Shown here: positions 21,586 to 31,233 of the stretch, in pieces
How the letters are laid out: each line of letters begins with the position of its first letter
How positions within the stretch are numbered: the stretch's first letter is position 1
DNA from: Nocardia brasiliensis IFM 10847
GTDB lineage: Bacteria; Actinomycetota; Actinomycetes; Mycobacteriales; Mycobacteriaceae
Length of the DNA: 64,000 bases
Assembly: GCF_000710915.1 (NCBI RefSeq)
Contig: NZ_BAUA01000114.1
Span: forward strand, 37,279 to 101,278
Reading direction: 5' to 3'
Notes under the pieces: model-generated
Seen by the model: only the letters and a program-made list of their open reading frames with translations
What the model was told of the DNA's origin: nothing
Database searches by the model: none
Position numbers and translations under genes: made by a program

Positions 21586-22287
21586 TTACGCCGCGCGTGC
21601 GATCGCGGGCGACTCCCACCGATAGACGGCACCTACGGCGCCGTGGAACAGCGCGAGATCGACGGCGTCGAGCATGGCCTGGCGTGGGCCGGAGCGCTCC
21701 AGTTGGGCGGCCGAAACCGCAAGGCGCAGTAGCCCACCGCGGCGGGCGGTGCGGGCAGCGCCCATCACCAGCGCGCGGCACCACCACGGTTCGGCGCGGA
21801 AACCCTCGCCGATGCCGTACACCCGGACCTTCTGCGCCACATTGCTTTCCAGATCCAGGATGGAGGTCAGGCCCAGCGCGACGCGAAAGCCGAGTTCCGG
21901 CAGCACCTCGAGGGCGCCGACCGAGGCGTCCCAGCGCGGCGCCGCGAACAGACGGGTACGCAGCTCCACCTGCTCCATCACCCGGTCCGCCGCGGTGAGC
22001 CGCAACTTCGCCTCGTGCCGTGGCAGCGTGGCGAATTCGGCCCGGCGGCGCTTGGTCGCCGCCTGGTCGTAGCCGTGCAGCACGATGGCGTCGCCGCGGG
22101 CCCGCCTGCCGCGCAGCCAGGCCTGCGTCGCGGGGTCCTCGGTCAGGCGATACTTGCCCTTCAGCCGAGGCGCCACAAGCAGCGAGAGCGGCACACCGCG
22201 CTGGTCCATCGACGCGGCGAACTCGATCGCCGCGTCCCGGGTGGTGTCCCTGATGCCGGAGATCGAGACGATCAGCTCAGCGTTCAT
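21586..22287 (-). CDS. DUF2334 polysaccharide deacetylase-like protein
   Basis: 233 residues; start at MNAELIVSISGI. Features typical of DUF2334: a first strand with SISGIRD, VPLSLLVAPRL, GDAIVLHGYDQ (His likely catalytic), then FAAPRWDASVGALEVLPELGF. The family resembles NodB-type deacetylases with altered metal residues. Convergent with gad. Substrate unknown. Confidence 0.75.
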   Translation of the reverse strand: MNAELIVSISGIRDTTRDAAIEFAASMDQRGVPLSLLVAPRLKGKYRLTEDPATQAWLRGRRARGDAIVLHGYDQAATKRRRAEFATLPRHEAKLRLTAADRVMEQVELRTRLFAAPRWDASVGALEVLPELGFRVALGLTSILDLESNVAQKVRVYGIGEGFRAEPWWCRALVMGAARTARRGGLLRLAVSAAQLERSGPRQAMLDAVDLALFHGAVGAVYRWESPAIARAA

Positions 22288-22407
22288 GAACCTACGATGC
22301 CAGTGGCAGATGTATTCGACGTGCAGGTCGGGTGACCGCGCGACGAACAGCACCGGGCGAGGTCGCTACCTGCGGCGCGGCCGATCCGGCGGCCGCACCG
22401 CGCGCGA

Positions 22408-24591
22408 TCACGCGCCGGCGAGACCGACCCGGTCCAGCACCCAGGCGTACTCGAAGGCGACTTCCTTCCACTTCTCGTACCGGCCGCTGACACCGCCGTG
22501 GCCCGCGCTCATCTCCGTCTTGAGCAGCAACTGCGCGTCACCGGTCTTGGTCGCCCTGAGTTTGGCGACCCATTTGGCCGGTTCGACGTAGAGCACGCGC
22601 GTGTCGTTGATGCTGGTGATGGCGAGGATGGCCGGGTAGTCCTTGGCCTCGATGTTCTCGTAGGGCGCGTACGACTTCATGTAGTCGTAGACGTCCTTGT
22701 CCGCCAACGGGTTACCCCACTCGTCCCATTCGATGACGGTCAGCGGCAGCGACGGGTCCAGGATCGAGGTGAGCGGGTCCACGAACGGGACGTTCGCCAG
22801 GATGCCCGTGAACAGCTCGGGGGCCAGGTTCGCGACCGCGCCCATCAGCAGGCCACCCGCGCTGCCGCCGTCGGCGATCAGCCGATCCGCGGCGGTGACG
22901 CCGGTGTCGATCAAATGCCGGGCGCACGAGACGAAATCGGTGAAGGTGTTCTTCTTGGTGAGCGTCTTGCCGTTCTCGTACCAGAGCCGGCCCATCTCGC
23001 CGCCGCCGCGGACGTGCGCGACGGCGAACACCATGCCGCGGTCCAGCAGGGACAGGCGCGAGACCGAGAAGGACGGATCCATGCTCGCCTCATAGGAGCC
23101 GTATCCGTAGAGCAGCAACGGCTTCGGTGCGTCCATCGGGACGCCCCGCTTCCAGACCAGCGAGATCGGGATCCGGGTGCCGTCCGCGGCGACCGCCCAA
23201 TCACGATGCTGCTCATAGTCGTTGGCGTCGTACCCGCCGAGCACCGGCTGTTCCTTGCGCAGCAGCAGCTCGCCCGTGGCCGGCACGTAGTCGAACACCT
23301 GCACCGGGGTGATGAACGAGCTCAGTCCGATGCGCAAGGTCGGTTGTGCCCATTCTGGATTCGCGCCCGCGCCGACGGAGAACAGCTCGAGGTCGAAGTC
23401 GAGTTCCTTGCGCTCGCCGTAGCCGGTCTCGGTGAGCGGCCAAACCGTCACTCGGGTGAGCGCCTCGCGCCGGTAGCTCAGCACCAGGTGATCGGCGAAC
23501 GCGTCGACGTCCTCGAGCCGCACGTCGTCGCGGTGCCCGATCAGCAGGGTCAGGTTCGACGGGTCGGCCACCGGTGCGTCGGCGAGCACGAAGTTCTCCG
23601 CCTTCACGCCGTCCACCACGTCGTTGTGCAGGATCAGGAATCGGTCCTCGCCGGCCACCACCGCGTGCTCGGCCGAATATTCGACCCCCTCGCGGCGCGG
23701 CAGGATCACCCGGAACTCGCCCTCGGGGTTGTCGGACTCGAGCACCCAGCCCTCGGTGGTGATCTTGGAGCCGACCCAGATCATCAGGTACTTCTCCGAG
23801 CGCGTGGAAACCACGCTCACCCAGTACCGCTCGTCCGGCTCGTGGAACACCTTGACGTCGGTGTCCGGCGCGGTGCCGAGCCGGTGCCGCCACACGGTGT
23901 CGGGCCGCCACGATTCGTCGACCGTCTGATAGAAGACGTGCGTGCCGTCCAGCGACCAGGTCGCGCCCGGTGCGGTCTCGGCGACCTCGTCGGGCAGCAG
24001 CTCACCGGTGCGCAGGTCCTTGAAGCGCAGCACGTATCGCTCGTCCCCGTTGGTGTCCACGGAGTAGGCGAGCAGATTGCCGTCGTGGCTGATCGAGTAC
24101 GCGCCGAGCGCGAAGAAGTCGTGGCCCTCGGCCAGCACGTTGCTGTCCAGCAGGATCTGCTCGCCCGGCACCTCGGTGCCGGCCTCGAGCTGCGGCGGGG
24201 TCCACGCGTCGATCCCGTCGGCGTCGGCCGCGATCGGACAACGGCAGTGCACGCCGTACTGCTTGCCTTCGAAGCTGCGCGAGTAGTACCAGTAGTCGCC
24301 CATCCGGGTCGGCACCGACAGGTCCGTCTCCTGGGTCCGCGACTTGATCTCGTCGAAAATGCTGTCGCGCAACCCGGCCAGGTGCGCGGTCTGTGCCTCG
24401 GTGTAGGCGTTCTCGGCTTCGAGGTAGGCGATGACCTCCGGGTTCTCCTTGTCCCGTAGCCATTCGTATTCGTCGACGAACACGTCGCCGTGGTGCACGC
24501 GTTCGGCGGGCACCGTCTTGGCGATCGGCGCGGCCACCCCGCCCAGGTCTGAGATCGTTCCGGTACCACTGTCGAGAGCCATGCGCTCCAC
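22408..24591 (-). CDS. ptrB: oligopeptidase B (S9A prolyl oligopeptidase family)
   Basis: 727 residues, full length. An N-terminal beta-propeller starts after HHGDVFVDEYEWLRD. The C-terminal hydrolase domain has the nucleophile Ser in DGGSAGGLLMG, the Asp in SINDTRVLYVEP and the His in MSAGHGG. Oligopeptidase B cleaves short peptides after basic residues in the cytoplasm. MALDSG three codons in is an alternative start. Confidence 0.9.
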   Translation of the reverse strand: MERMALDSGTGTISDLGGVAAPIAKTVPAERVHHGDVFVDEYEWLRDKENPEVIAYLEAENAYTEAQTAHLAGLRDSIFDEIKSRTQETDLSVPTRMGDYWYYSRSFEGKQYGVHCRCPIAADADGIDAWTPPQLEAGTEVPGEQILLDSNVLAEGHDFFALGAYSISHDGNLLAYSVDTNGDERYVLRFKDLRTGELLPDEVAETAPGATWSLDGTHVFYQTVDESWRPDTVWRHRLGTAPDTDVKVFHEPDERYWVSVVSTRSEKYLMIWVGSKITTEGWVLESDNPEGEFRVILPRREGVEYSAEHAVVAGEDRFLILHNDVVDGVKAENFVLADAPVADPSNLTLLIGHRDDVRLEDVDAFADHLVLSYRREALTRVTVWPLTETGYGERKELDFDLELFSVGAGANPEWAQPTLRIGLSSFITPVQVFDYVPATGELLLRKEQPVLGGYDANDYEQHRDWAVAADGTRIPISLVWKRGVPMDAPKPLLLYGYGSYEASMDPSFSVSRLSLLDRGMVFAVAHVRGGGEMGRLWYENGKTLTKKNTFTDFVSCARHLIDTGVTAADRLIADGGSAGGLLMGAVANLAPELFTGILANVPFVDPLTSILDPSLPLTVIEWDEWGNPLADKDVYDYMKSYAPYENIEAKDYPAILAITSINDTRVLYVEPAKWVAKLRATKTGDAQLLLKTEMSAGHGGVSGRYEKWKEVAFEYAWVLDRVGLAGA

Positions 24592-24668
24592 CGTAGCGGC
24601 GTGCGCATCGTCCGTCCCGGCAGGACCCGGCCTGCCCGCTGATCAGCGGGGACACTCCGGCCTTACGG

Positions 24669-25088
24669 TCAGACCTCCGCTGATCCCGCGTTTCCCCGGG
24701 GCATCGTGGTGTGGTCCGAAGCGGCGTGGATGACACCGTCGAGAACCTGCTGGGTGCTCTGTAGATCACGCAGTGCCTGTTCGATCCGACGGCGTTCCTC
24801 GGTGAGCCGTTCCAGCAGCAACGGCGTGGCCGTCGCGTTGGGTGTGCCGTCCACATCGTTGATGCACGGCAGCAATTCGCCGATGGTGTCGCTGTGCAGG
24901 CCGGCCGCGAACATCTCCTGGATGCGTCGCACGCGCTCGACGGCGGCGGCCGGGTATTCGCGCTGCCCACCGGAGGTCCGCGTTGCGGCCAGCAGCCCCT
25001 TGGTCTCGTAGTACCGCAGCGAGCGGACGCTGACGCCGGTCTGCTCGGCCAGTTCTCCGATGCGCACAATCACTCCTTGACCTGACAT
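24669..25088 (-). CDS. MerR-family regulator
   Basis: 139 residues. N-terminal MerR winged helix: IGELAEQTGVSVRSLRYYET, GLLAATRTSGGQREYP. The dimerisation helix carries a single Cys (LLPCINDVDG), so it is not a classical metal sensor with paired Cys. It is divergent from the old yellow enzyme gene, with an operator placed in a 19-bp promoter spacer, so it most likely activates that gene. The true start may be V4 or V6 rather than the first ATG. Confidence 0.85.
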   Translation of the reverse strand: MSGQGVIVRIGELAEQTGVSVRSLRYYETKGLLAATRTSGGQREYPAAAVERVRRIQEMFAAGLHSDTIGELLPCINDVDGTPNATATPLLLERLTEERRRIEQALRDLQSTQQVLDGVIHAASDHTTMPRGNAGSAEV

Positions 25089-25108
25089 TGATGTCAGGTT
25101 TTACGGTA
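25077..25108 (+). promoter_or_regulatory. MerR-type promoter with operator in a 19-bp spacer
   Basis: TTGACC (25077-25082) and TACGGT (25102-25107) are separated by 19 bp. The palindrome ACCTGACATTGATGTCAGGT fills the spacer (25080-25099). Over-long spacers holding the operator are the hallmark of MerR activation. The ATG at 25114 is where transcription should begin, so the message is probably leaderless. Confidence 0.7.
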
Positions 25109-25113
25109 CAGCA

Positions 25114-26202
25114 ATGAGGCTGCTGACCGAGTACCGCGATCCGAAACTCACTACTGCCAACCGCATCGTCATGTCGCCGATGACCCGGCTGCGCACCCGG
25201 CCCGACGGCGCGCCGACCGCCGACGTCATCGACTATTACGCCCAGCGGGCTACGGCGGGGCTGATCATCACCGAGGGCCTCTGGCCGCATTCGACCGGGC
25301 AGAGCGAGGCCTGGTCGCCCGGTCTGCAAACAGAGCCGCACGTGGCGGCTTGGCGCCAGGTCACCGACGCCGTGCACGCGCGCGGCGGCCGCATCTTCGC
25401 CCAGCTCATGCACGGCGGGCGCAAAGGGCATCCGCTCGCGCGCATCGACGGCTCCTGGCCCACCGGTCCGTCCGCCGTGGTGGACGAGGACCGGGTGCAC
25501 CTGATCGCGGGCGGCAAGGCCGACCCCATCACGCCTGCCGCGTACGACCACGACGGCATCGCCGCCGCGGTCGAACAGCATGCCCACGCGGCGCGCAACG
25601 CGATCGACGCCGGCTTCGACGGCGTCGAGATCCACGGCGCCAACAGCTATCTCATCCACCAGTTCCTGGCCGACAACACCAACCTGCGCACCGACGAGTT
25701 CGGCGGCTCGCCCGCCAACCGCATGCGCCTGCCGCTGGCCATCGTCGACGCGGTGGCGGGTGCGATCGGCGCGCAGCGCACCGCGATCCGGCTCTCCCCC
25801 GGCAATCCGCAGTTCAACATGTACGAGGCCGATCCGGGACCGCTCTACCGCATGCTGGTCACCGAACTCGACCGGCGCGACCTCGCCTATCTGCACCTGA
25901 CCGACAACGACGACTACCCGGCGCTCGCCGACCTGCGGCCCCGCTGGCACGGCACGCTCATCGCCAATATCGGCGAGAACCGGGAACCGACGACCGCCGC
26001 GGGCGCCGAGGCCGTGCTCGCGCGCGGCCTCGCCGACCTGGTGTCGTTCGGTCGTGCGTTCATCGCCAATCCCGATCTGGTGCATCGCATTACCCACGAT
26101 CTGCCATTGGCCGCGCTGCGCGAGGACGGGCTGTACGGCCGCACGGCCGAGGGATACAGCGACTACCCGGCGTACGCGGCGAGCGTGGCACGCAGCGCGT
26201 GA
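25114..26202 (+). CDS. old yellow enzyme family NADPH:flavin ene-reductase
   Basis: 362 residues. FMN-binding TIM barrel: NRIVMSPMTRLRT, then FAQLMHGGRKGHP, GFDGVEIHGANSYLIHQFL (His/Asn bind the substrate carbonyl), and DLVSFGRAFIANPDLV at the end. These enzymes reduce activated C=C bonds and nitro compounds. Under probable MerR control, perhaps induced by electrophilic or redox-cycling compounds. Confidence 0.88.
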   Translation: MRLLTEYRDPKLTTANRIVMSPMTRLRTRPDGAPTADVIDYYAQRATAGLIITEGLWPHSTGQSEAWSPGLQTEPHVAAWRQVTDAVHARGGRIFAQLMHGGRKGHPLARIDGSWPTGPSAVVDEDRVHLIAGGKADPITPAAYDHDGIAAAVEQHAHAARNAIDAGFDGVEIHGANSYLIHQFLADNTNLRTDEFGGSPANRMRLPLAIVDAVAGAIGAQRTAIRLSPGNPQFNMYEADPGPLYRMLVTELDRRDLAYLHLTDNDDYPALADLRPRWHGTLIANIGENREPTTAAGAEAVLARGLADLVSFGRAFIANPDLVHRITHDLPLAALREDGLYGRTAEGYSDYPAYAASVARSA

Positions 26203-26297
26203 GCCGGACGCTCAGCTCTACCGGCGAGCCGCGAACTCGAATCGGCGTGTCGCCCTGACGAATCGGCGTGTCTGCGCCGTGTCGTAGGGTTGCGATT

Positions 26298-27341
26298 ATG
26301 CGTATCGCCGTTGCCAGCCGGGTGGCCGTCGCCGCGACGATACTGTCCGCGGTGGCGGGCCTCGGCGCGGCGAGCCCGGCCGCGGCCACCGGCGGCGCAC
26401 TCGCGGTACCCCCGGGTCGGCAGGCTTCGATCGCCACCGAAACCGCGTTGCTCAGCTGGGACGGCAAACGCGAAACCCTGGTTCTCGACCTGAATCTGTT
26501 GGCGGACACCGACAATGCGGTGCTCGTCGTCCCGACGCCGAGCCGGGCCGGCTTGGAGCCGGTCGCCGAAACCACCTTCGTCGACCTGAATCGGCTGACC
26601 CTGCCCGAGATCGTGACCGAGCGCCGCTGGTTCGGCGCAGGCGCACCCACCGGCGCATCCGACGGGCCTTATCAAGCGACGCTGGAAGAACCGACAGGTC
26701 CGTTCGAGACGTTTCACTTCACCGGCCCGCAACTCGCCGACATGCGAACGTGGTTGGCCGCCACGGGTTACACACTTCGACCGGAAGCGAATACGGCGCT
26801 CGACGAATACGGCAGGGACGGTTGGTCGTTCGTCGCGATCCGGCTCACCCGCTCCGGCTCGACGACCGGGACGCCTTCGTTGACCGGGCGGATCGCTCCG
26901 ATCCGCCTGAGTTTCGCGACCGAACGACCCGTCTACCCGATGCGGATATCCGGCGCCACACCACAGCGGCTGCAGTTGTATGTGCTGAGCGATCACCGCA
27001 TGGCACGTTCGAACCCCGCCGCGACGACGCAGACCGTAGACGTGGAGTTCGCCGGACGCATCGCCGACACCACCAATCCGACGCTGACCGGTATGGCCGA
27101 CGGCGGACGGAACTATCTGACGAAAATGTCGGTCGCGATCCCGGACCCCTCGAGCCGCACGACCGACTTCACCTTCGCTGCCGCACCCACCGACGACGAG
27201 GTCCGCGGCCGGCTCACGGTGCTCGAGCCCGTGGAGTTCCTCGGTATGCCCGCCGGTCCGGTGATCCTCGCGCCCGCGACGGCGGCCGCGGCGCTGGTGC
27301 TTTTCGCGCTGGTGCGCACGTTGCGCCGACAGCCGAAGTAG
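26298..27341 (+). CDS. DUF2330 exported membrane-anchored protein
   Basis: 347 residues. Signal peptide (MRIAVASRVAVAATILSAVA, cleavage near SPAAATGG), then a beta-rich extracytoplasmic domain matching DUF2330 (ALLSWDGKRETLVLDLNL, LVVPTPSRAGLEPV, GPFETFHFTGPQ), and a C-terminal membrane helix (PVILAPATAAAALVLFALV) with a basic tail. Function of the family is unknown. Confidence 0.75.
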   Translation: MRIAVASRVAVAATILSAVAGLGAASPAAATGGALAVPPGRQASIATETALLSWDGKRETLVLDLNLLADTDNAVLVVPTPSRAGLEPVAETTFVDLNRLTLPEIVTERRWFGAGAPTGASDGPYQATLEEPTGPFETFHFTGPQLADMRTWLAATGYTLRPEANTALDEYGRDGWSFVAIRLTRSGSTTGTPSLTGRIAPIRLSFATERPVYPMRISGATPQRLQLYVLSDHRMARSNPAATTQTVDVEFAGRIADTTNPTLTGMADGGRNYLTKMSVAIPDPSSRTTDFTFAAAPTDDEVRGRLTVLEPVEFLGMPAGPVILAPATAAAALVLFALVRTLRRQPK

Positions 27342-27345
27342 CAGA

Positions 27346-27579
27346 TCAGCCTTCCAAAACCTTCACCTTGTCGTTCGCTCGGCCCGCGAGCACCGCGCCG
27401 AGCGTCGCCAGTACGACGAGCCCGGCCAGTTCGCCGAGCCAGCCGCCCGGCACCCAATCGAACAGGCCCCACAGCTGCGATTTCCGGTGATCGATCAGCA
27501 GCCGAATGACGGCTTGTGCCGAGGCGACCAGGACGACCATGCCGACGACCTGCACGCCGATCCACGCGTTCTTGCCCAT
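27346..27579 (-). CDS. 77-residue two-helix membrane protein
   Basis: MGKNAWIGVQVVGMVVLVAS forms the first membrane helix and LGELAGLVVLATLGAVLAG the second, joined by a short loop with FDWVPGGW. Convergent with the DUF2330 gene 4 bases away. No family recognised. Confidence 0.6.
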   Translation of the reverse strand: MGKNAWIGVQVVGMVVLVASAQAVIRLLIDHRKSQLWGLFDWVPGGWLGELAGLVVLATLGAVLAGRANDKVKVLEG

Positions 27580-27758
27580 CCTTATCTTCCTTTCGTCGCT
27601 GTGCTCGGTCCGGACACCCTCGGTGCCGTTCTCATCGTTCGCCGCGCCCCCTGAATCGCGCATCGGTCATCGGTCGGGGACGGGTTCATCCTTTGGTCGC
27701 TCGCGATTCGCCCTGCAGAGCGATGCGCGGGCCGACTGGCCCCGCATAGAGTCACCTC

Positions 27759-28961
27759 ATGTCCAGCGCCCCCATGTCGTCGGCGCCGCCGCTGCGGTGG
27801 TGGTCGCACGCTTGGCGGCTGGCGGTGGCGGCGCTGATCGGCGGGCTGGCCTGGAACACCTCCCAGGTCGAGATGGCACCGCTCGACGGCATGCAGTTGG
27901 CCTGGTTCCACGTGGTCGATCCGCTGCTCGGCGTGGCCTGCATCCTGCTCACGCTGCTGCGGCGCCAGTATCCGGTGACCATCGCGGCGATCGTGACGGT
28001 GGTGTCCACCGTGTCGGTGACGGCGAACGGCGCGGCCGCCCTCGTTCTGTGCTCGCTGGCCACGCGCAGGCGGTATGCCGAGACGATCGCGATGTCGATC
28101 GTCTGCGTCGGCACCGGTCTGCTCACCGACACCGTCTTCTATCCCAAACGTCCTGACATCCAGCCGGATTGGTACGGCCCGACCGTGCTCACGGCCACCG
28201 TCGCCGCCATCGTCGCGATCGGCTTCGCCGTGGGCGCACGGCGAGATCTGGTGTGGTCGTTGCGTTCTCGCGCCGAAACCGCCGAACGCGAGCAGCACGC
28301 GCGCGCCGCCGAGGCCCGGTTGCTGGAACGCAACCGCATCGCACGGGAGATGCACGACGTACTGGCGCACCGAATTTCGGTGGTGGCGATGCATGCCGGG
28401 GCGCTCGGCTTCCGCACCGACCTGACCAGGGAGCAGACCGCGGCCACCGCGAAAACCATTGCCGAGAACGCCCATCTGGCACTGCAGGAGCTGCGCGAGG
28501 TGCTCGGCGTGCTGCGCGCCGACACCGGCCTCGACGACATCCCGGAACCGCCGCAACCCACCCTGGCCGATCTGGAGCAGCTGGTCGACGAAGCCCGCTC
28601 GACCGGCATGGACGTGTCGATCATCGACACCACCACCGCCGAACTACCCGCGACCAGCGCCCGCACCGCGTATCGCATCGCCCAGGAGGGACTGACCAAC
28701 GCGCGCAAGCATTCACCCGGCGCGCCGGTGCGGGTGCGCATCGACGGCGGCCCCGGCGGCGACCTGACCGTCGTCGTCGGCAACGCCGCCGCGCGAGCGC
28801 CCGGGCTGCCCATCCCGTCCTCCGGATACGGCCTGCTCGGACTCACCGAGCGCGCCGAATTGGTCGGCGGCACCCTCGATTACGGGCCGGACCCGGCCGG
28901 CGGGTACCGCTTGCGTGCGGTGCTGCCCTGGCCGGCCGCCGTCACCACGGGCGAGCGATGA
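27759..28961 (+). CDS. NarL-type sensor histidine kinase
   Basis: 400 residues. Four to five membrane helices in the first 160 residues, then HisKA_3 with phospho-acceptor His199 in RIAREMHDVLAHRI, and a HATPase domain ending with GLLGLTERAELVGG. It overlaps the response regulator gene by 4 bases (ATGA). The signal is unknown. Confidence 0.9.
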   Translation: MSSAPMSSAPPLRWWSHAWRLAVAALIGGLAWNTSQVEMAPLDGMQLAWFHVVDPLLGVACILLTLLRRQYPVTIAAIVTVVSTVSVTANGAAALVLCSLATRRRYAETIAMSIVCVGTGLLTDTVFYPKRPDIQPDWYGPTVLTATVAAIVAIGFAVGARRDLVWSLRSRAETAEREQHARAAEARLLERNRIAREMHDVLAHRISVVAMHAGALGFRTDLTREQTAATAKTIAENAHLALQELREVLGVLRADTGLDDIPEPPQPTLADLEQLVDEARSTGMDVSIIDTTTAELPATSARTAYRIAQEGLTNARKHSPGAPVRVRIDGGPGGDLTVVVGNAAARAPGLPIPSSGYGLLGLTERAELVGGTLDYGPDPAGGYRLRAVLPWPAAVTTGER

Positions 28962-29629
28962 CCACGCCGATCCGCGTGGTCGTCGTCGACGACGAACCGC
29001 TGGCCCGCTCCGCCTTGACACTGATCCTCGGCGGCGATCCGGAACTGGCGCTGGTCGGCGAGGCCGCCAACGGTGAGCAGGCGCTCGCCGTGGTGCGCGA
29101 GCAACGTCCGGATCTGGTGCTCATGGACATCCGGATGCCGATACGCGACGGGCTCGACGCCACCCGCGAACTGCTGAGCCGCCCGGATCCGCCACGCGTG
29201 GTCGTGCTGACCACCTTCGACGCCGACGACATGGTGTTGCAGGCATTGCGCATCGGCGCGCACGGATTCCTGCTCAAGGACACGCCCCCCGCCGAGATCG
29301 TCAGCGCGATCAAACAGGTCGCGGCGGGCAAGCCCATGCTGTCGCCCAGCGTGACCGCGCAGCTGATCTCAGTGGCCACCGCCGCACCCAGCGCGGAGGA
29401 GGCGGCACGCGAGCCGGCCCGCCGGGCCCTGGCCGCCCTCACCGACCGGGAACGCGAGATCGCCGAAGCCATCGGCCGCGGCCTGTCCAACTCCGATATC
29501 GCCAAAGAACTGCACCTCAGCGTCGCCACGGTGAAGTCGCACATCAGCAGACTGCTCACCAAACTCGGCGCGGAGAACCGAGTGCAGATCGCGATCCTGG
29601 TACTCACCGCGGCCCGACCCGGCACGTGA
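28958..29629 (+). CDS. NarL/LuxR-family response regulator
   Basis: 223 residues. Receiver domain with DDE at 11-13, phospho-acceptor Asp57 in LVLMDIRMP and Lys in HGFLLKDTPP. LuxR helix-turn-helix at about 160-215 (LTDREREIAEAIGRGLSNSD, VATVKSHISRLLTKLG). Cognate partner of the upstream kinase. Confidence 0.92.
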   Translation: MTTPIRVVVVDDEPLARSALTLILGGDPELALVGEAANGEQALAVVREQRPDLVLMDIRMPIRDGLDATRELLSRPDPPRVVVLTTFDADDMVLQALRIGAHGFLLKDTPPAEIVSAIKQVAAGKPMLSPSVTAQLISVATAAPSAEEAAREPARRALAALTDREREIAEAIGRGLSNSDIAKELHLSVATVKSHISRLLTKLGAENRVQIAILVLTAARPGT

Positions 29630-29651
29630 TCCGCTGGGCCGCAACGAAACC

Positions 29652-30611
29652 CTAGGCGCCGATGGCGGGCGCGATGGTCGGCCACGAGGCGTGCAGGGTG
29701 TCCTGCCAGTACGACCAGGAGTGAGTTCCGGTGGGGCTGTAGTCGACTCGGGCCGGGATGCCCAGGGCGCGCAAGCGTTGCTCGAAGGCGACCACGCAGG
29801 TGTTGACGCCGACCTCGACCGGGCCGCCGAGGAAAATGTTCTCGGCCAGTTGCGGTTTGATCTCCAGCTCGTGCGGACCCGGAAGGCCGGTGCCGGACGA
29901 GAGGTAGATCGTTTTGCCGCGCAGGTTCTCCACCAGCAGCGCGGGATCGTGTTCGGCCCAGGCCGGACTACCCGGCGGACCCCACATGTTGACCGGATTC
30001 CCGCCCCGGTTCGCGATCGAGAACATCATCGCGCCCATCGCCAAACCCGTGTCAGGGCAGGCGCTGTAGCCCGCGACCGCGCGATACAGCCACGGCTTTC
30101 GGGCGGCGAGAATGAACGCCGCGTTGCCGCCCATGGAGAGCCCGCCGATCGCGTTGACGCCGTTGCCGTTGAACGCCGCATCGATCAGCGGCGGCAGCTC
30201 CTCGGTCAGGAACGTCTCCCAGCGGTAATGGCCGAAGCGGGGATCATCCTGCTGCCAGTCGGTGTAATAACTGGCCTGGCCGCCGACGGGCAGCACCACA
30301 TTGACGCGCGAACCCGCGAAGAAGTGCTCCGCGTCGGTCGCGTTGGTCCAGGTGCTCTGGGTCAGGCCGGGATCGAGCCCGTCCAGCAGGTAATAGGTCG
30401 GCCGGGGGCCGCCGCCGGCCGGATGCAGCACTTGCACCTGGATGGTTCGGCCCATAGCGGGTGAATCGATGAACAGCGCCGAACGGGTAGGCGTCAGGCG
30501 GTCGATGCGCTCGATCTGCGCGGCCGCCGCCGTACCGGAGCCCACCCACGTAGGTACGGCCAGGCCCAGCGCCAAGGCCAGCACTGCCACAGCAACCGAT
30601 GTTCGCCGCAC
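29652..30611 (-). CDS. exported antigen-85-like esterase/mycolyltransferase
   Basis: 319 residues from GTG set by GGAGG 7 bases upstream. Signal peptide (RRTSVAVAVLALALGLAVP to about TAAAA). Esterase D/Ag85 fold with nucleophile Ser in GLSMGGNAA, YYLLDGLDPGL at the oxyanion region, and His near the end in GTHSWSYWQ. Antigen 85 enzymes transfer mycolates to trehalose and arabinogalactan; plain esterase activity is the alternative. Located among purine and HIT genes, as in mycobacteria (Rv0774c region, remembered). Confidence 0.8.
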   Translation of the reverse strand: MRRTSVAVAVLALALGLAVPTWVGSGTAAAAQIERIDRLTPTRSALFIDSPAMGRTIQVQVLHPAGGGPRPTYYLLDGLDPGLTQSTWTNATDAEHFFAGSRVNVVLPVGGQASYYTDWQQDDPRFGHYRWETFLTEELPPLIDAAFNGNGVNAIGGLSMGGNAAFILAARKPWLYRAVAGYSACPDTGLAMGAMMFSIANRGGNPVNMWGPPGSPAWAEHDPALLVENLRGKTIYLSSGTGLPGPHELEIKPQLAENIFLGGPVEVGVNTCVVAFEQRLRALGIPARVDYSPTGTHSWSYWQDTLHASWPTIAPAIGA

Positions 30612-30739
30612 GTCCCCACCTCCATCACCGCAAGACAATGACCTTCAAGGTAACCCACGGCAAGACGGGACGGAAGAGATCTTGATTTCAAGCTTCTATT
30701 CAGCAAACTGTCCGGTATGTATGCGCTACGCCCGACGGC

Positions 30740-31162
30740 TCAGCGATCTAGTGCCCCACGGATCGACCCGGCCAGATAATCCAGATCGGCGCGCGGCGGA
30801 CTGGTCGGGCGGCCACGCAGGCCGAATCCGTCCCCGAGGGTCCGCGGGATGACGTGCAGATGCACATGGAACACCTCTTGGCCCGCCGTAACCCCGTCGG
30901 CCAGAAAGAAATTCACCCCGTCGCAGCCGACCTCGCTGACCCGCAACGCCGCCGCCACCCGCTGCCCCACCTGAAACAACTTGCCACCCACCACCGGATC
31001 CAGCTCGGCGAGACTGCGCGCCGCCACCTTCGGCACCACCAGCACATGCCCCGGCGTCATCGGCCGAATGTCCATGAACGCCAACACATCATCGTCCTCG
31101 AACACCCGGCTCGCCGGCGCCCGCCCAGCCACAATGTCGCCAAAAATCGTGTACGGATTCAC
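30740..31162 (-). CDS. HIT-family nucleotide hydrolase
   Basis: 140 residues. IFGDIVAGRAPASRVFEDDD, then PMTPGHVLVVPK, and the His triad EVFHVHLHVIPR, whose central His attacks the alpha-phosphate of nucleoside phosphoramidates or dinucleotides. Substrate not predictable from sequence. Confidence 0.88.
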   Translation of the reverse strand: MNPYTIFGDIVAGRAPASRVFEDDDVLAFMDIRPMTPGHVLVVPKVAARSLAELDPVVGGKLFQVGQRVAAALRVSEVGCDGVNFFLADGVTAGQEVFHVHLHVIPRTLGDGFGLRGRPTSPPRADLDYLAGSIRGALDR

Positions 31163-31233
31163 CGCAGCACCCTAACCCCACCCCACCACGCATCCCGCCC
31201 CATACCGAACAGACGATGCTGCCCGCGACAGTC

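Noticed and set aside
22498..24459. A 653-codon open frame on the plus strand
   Set aside because: It is antisense to the full-length oligopeptidase B gene, has Arg/His/Val-rich low-complexity sequence and no family features. High-GC codon use keeps the opposite strand open.
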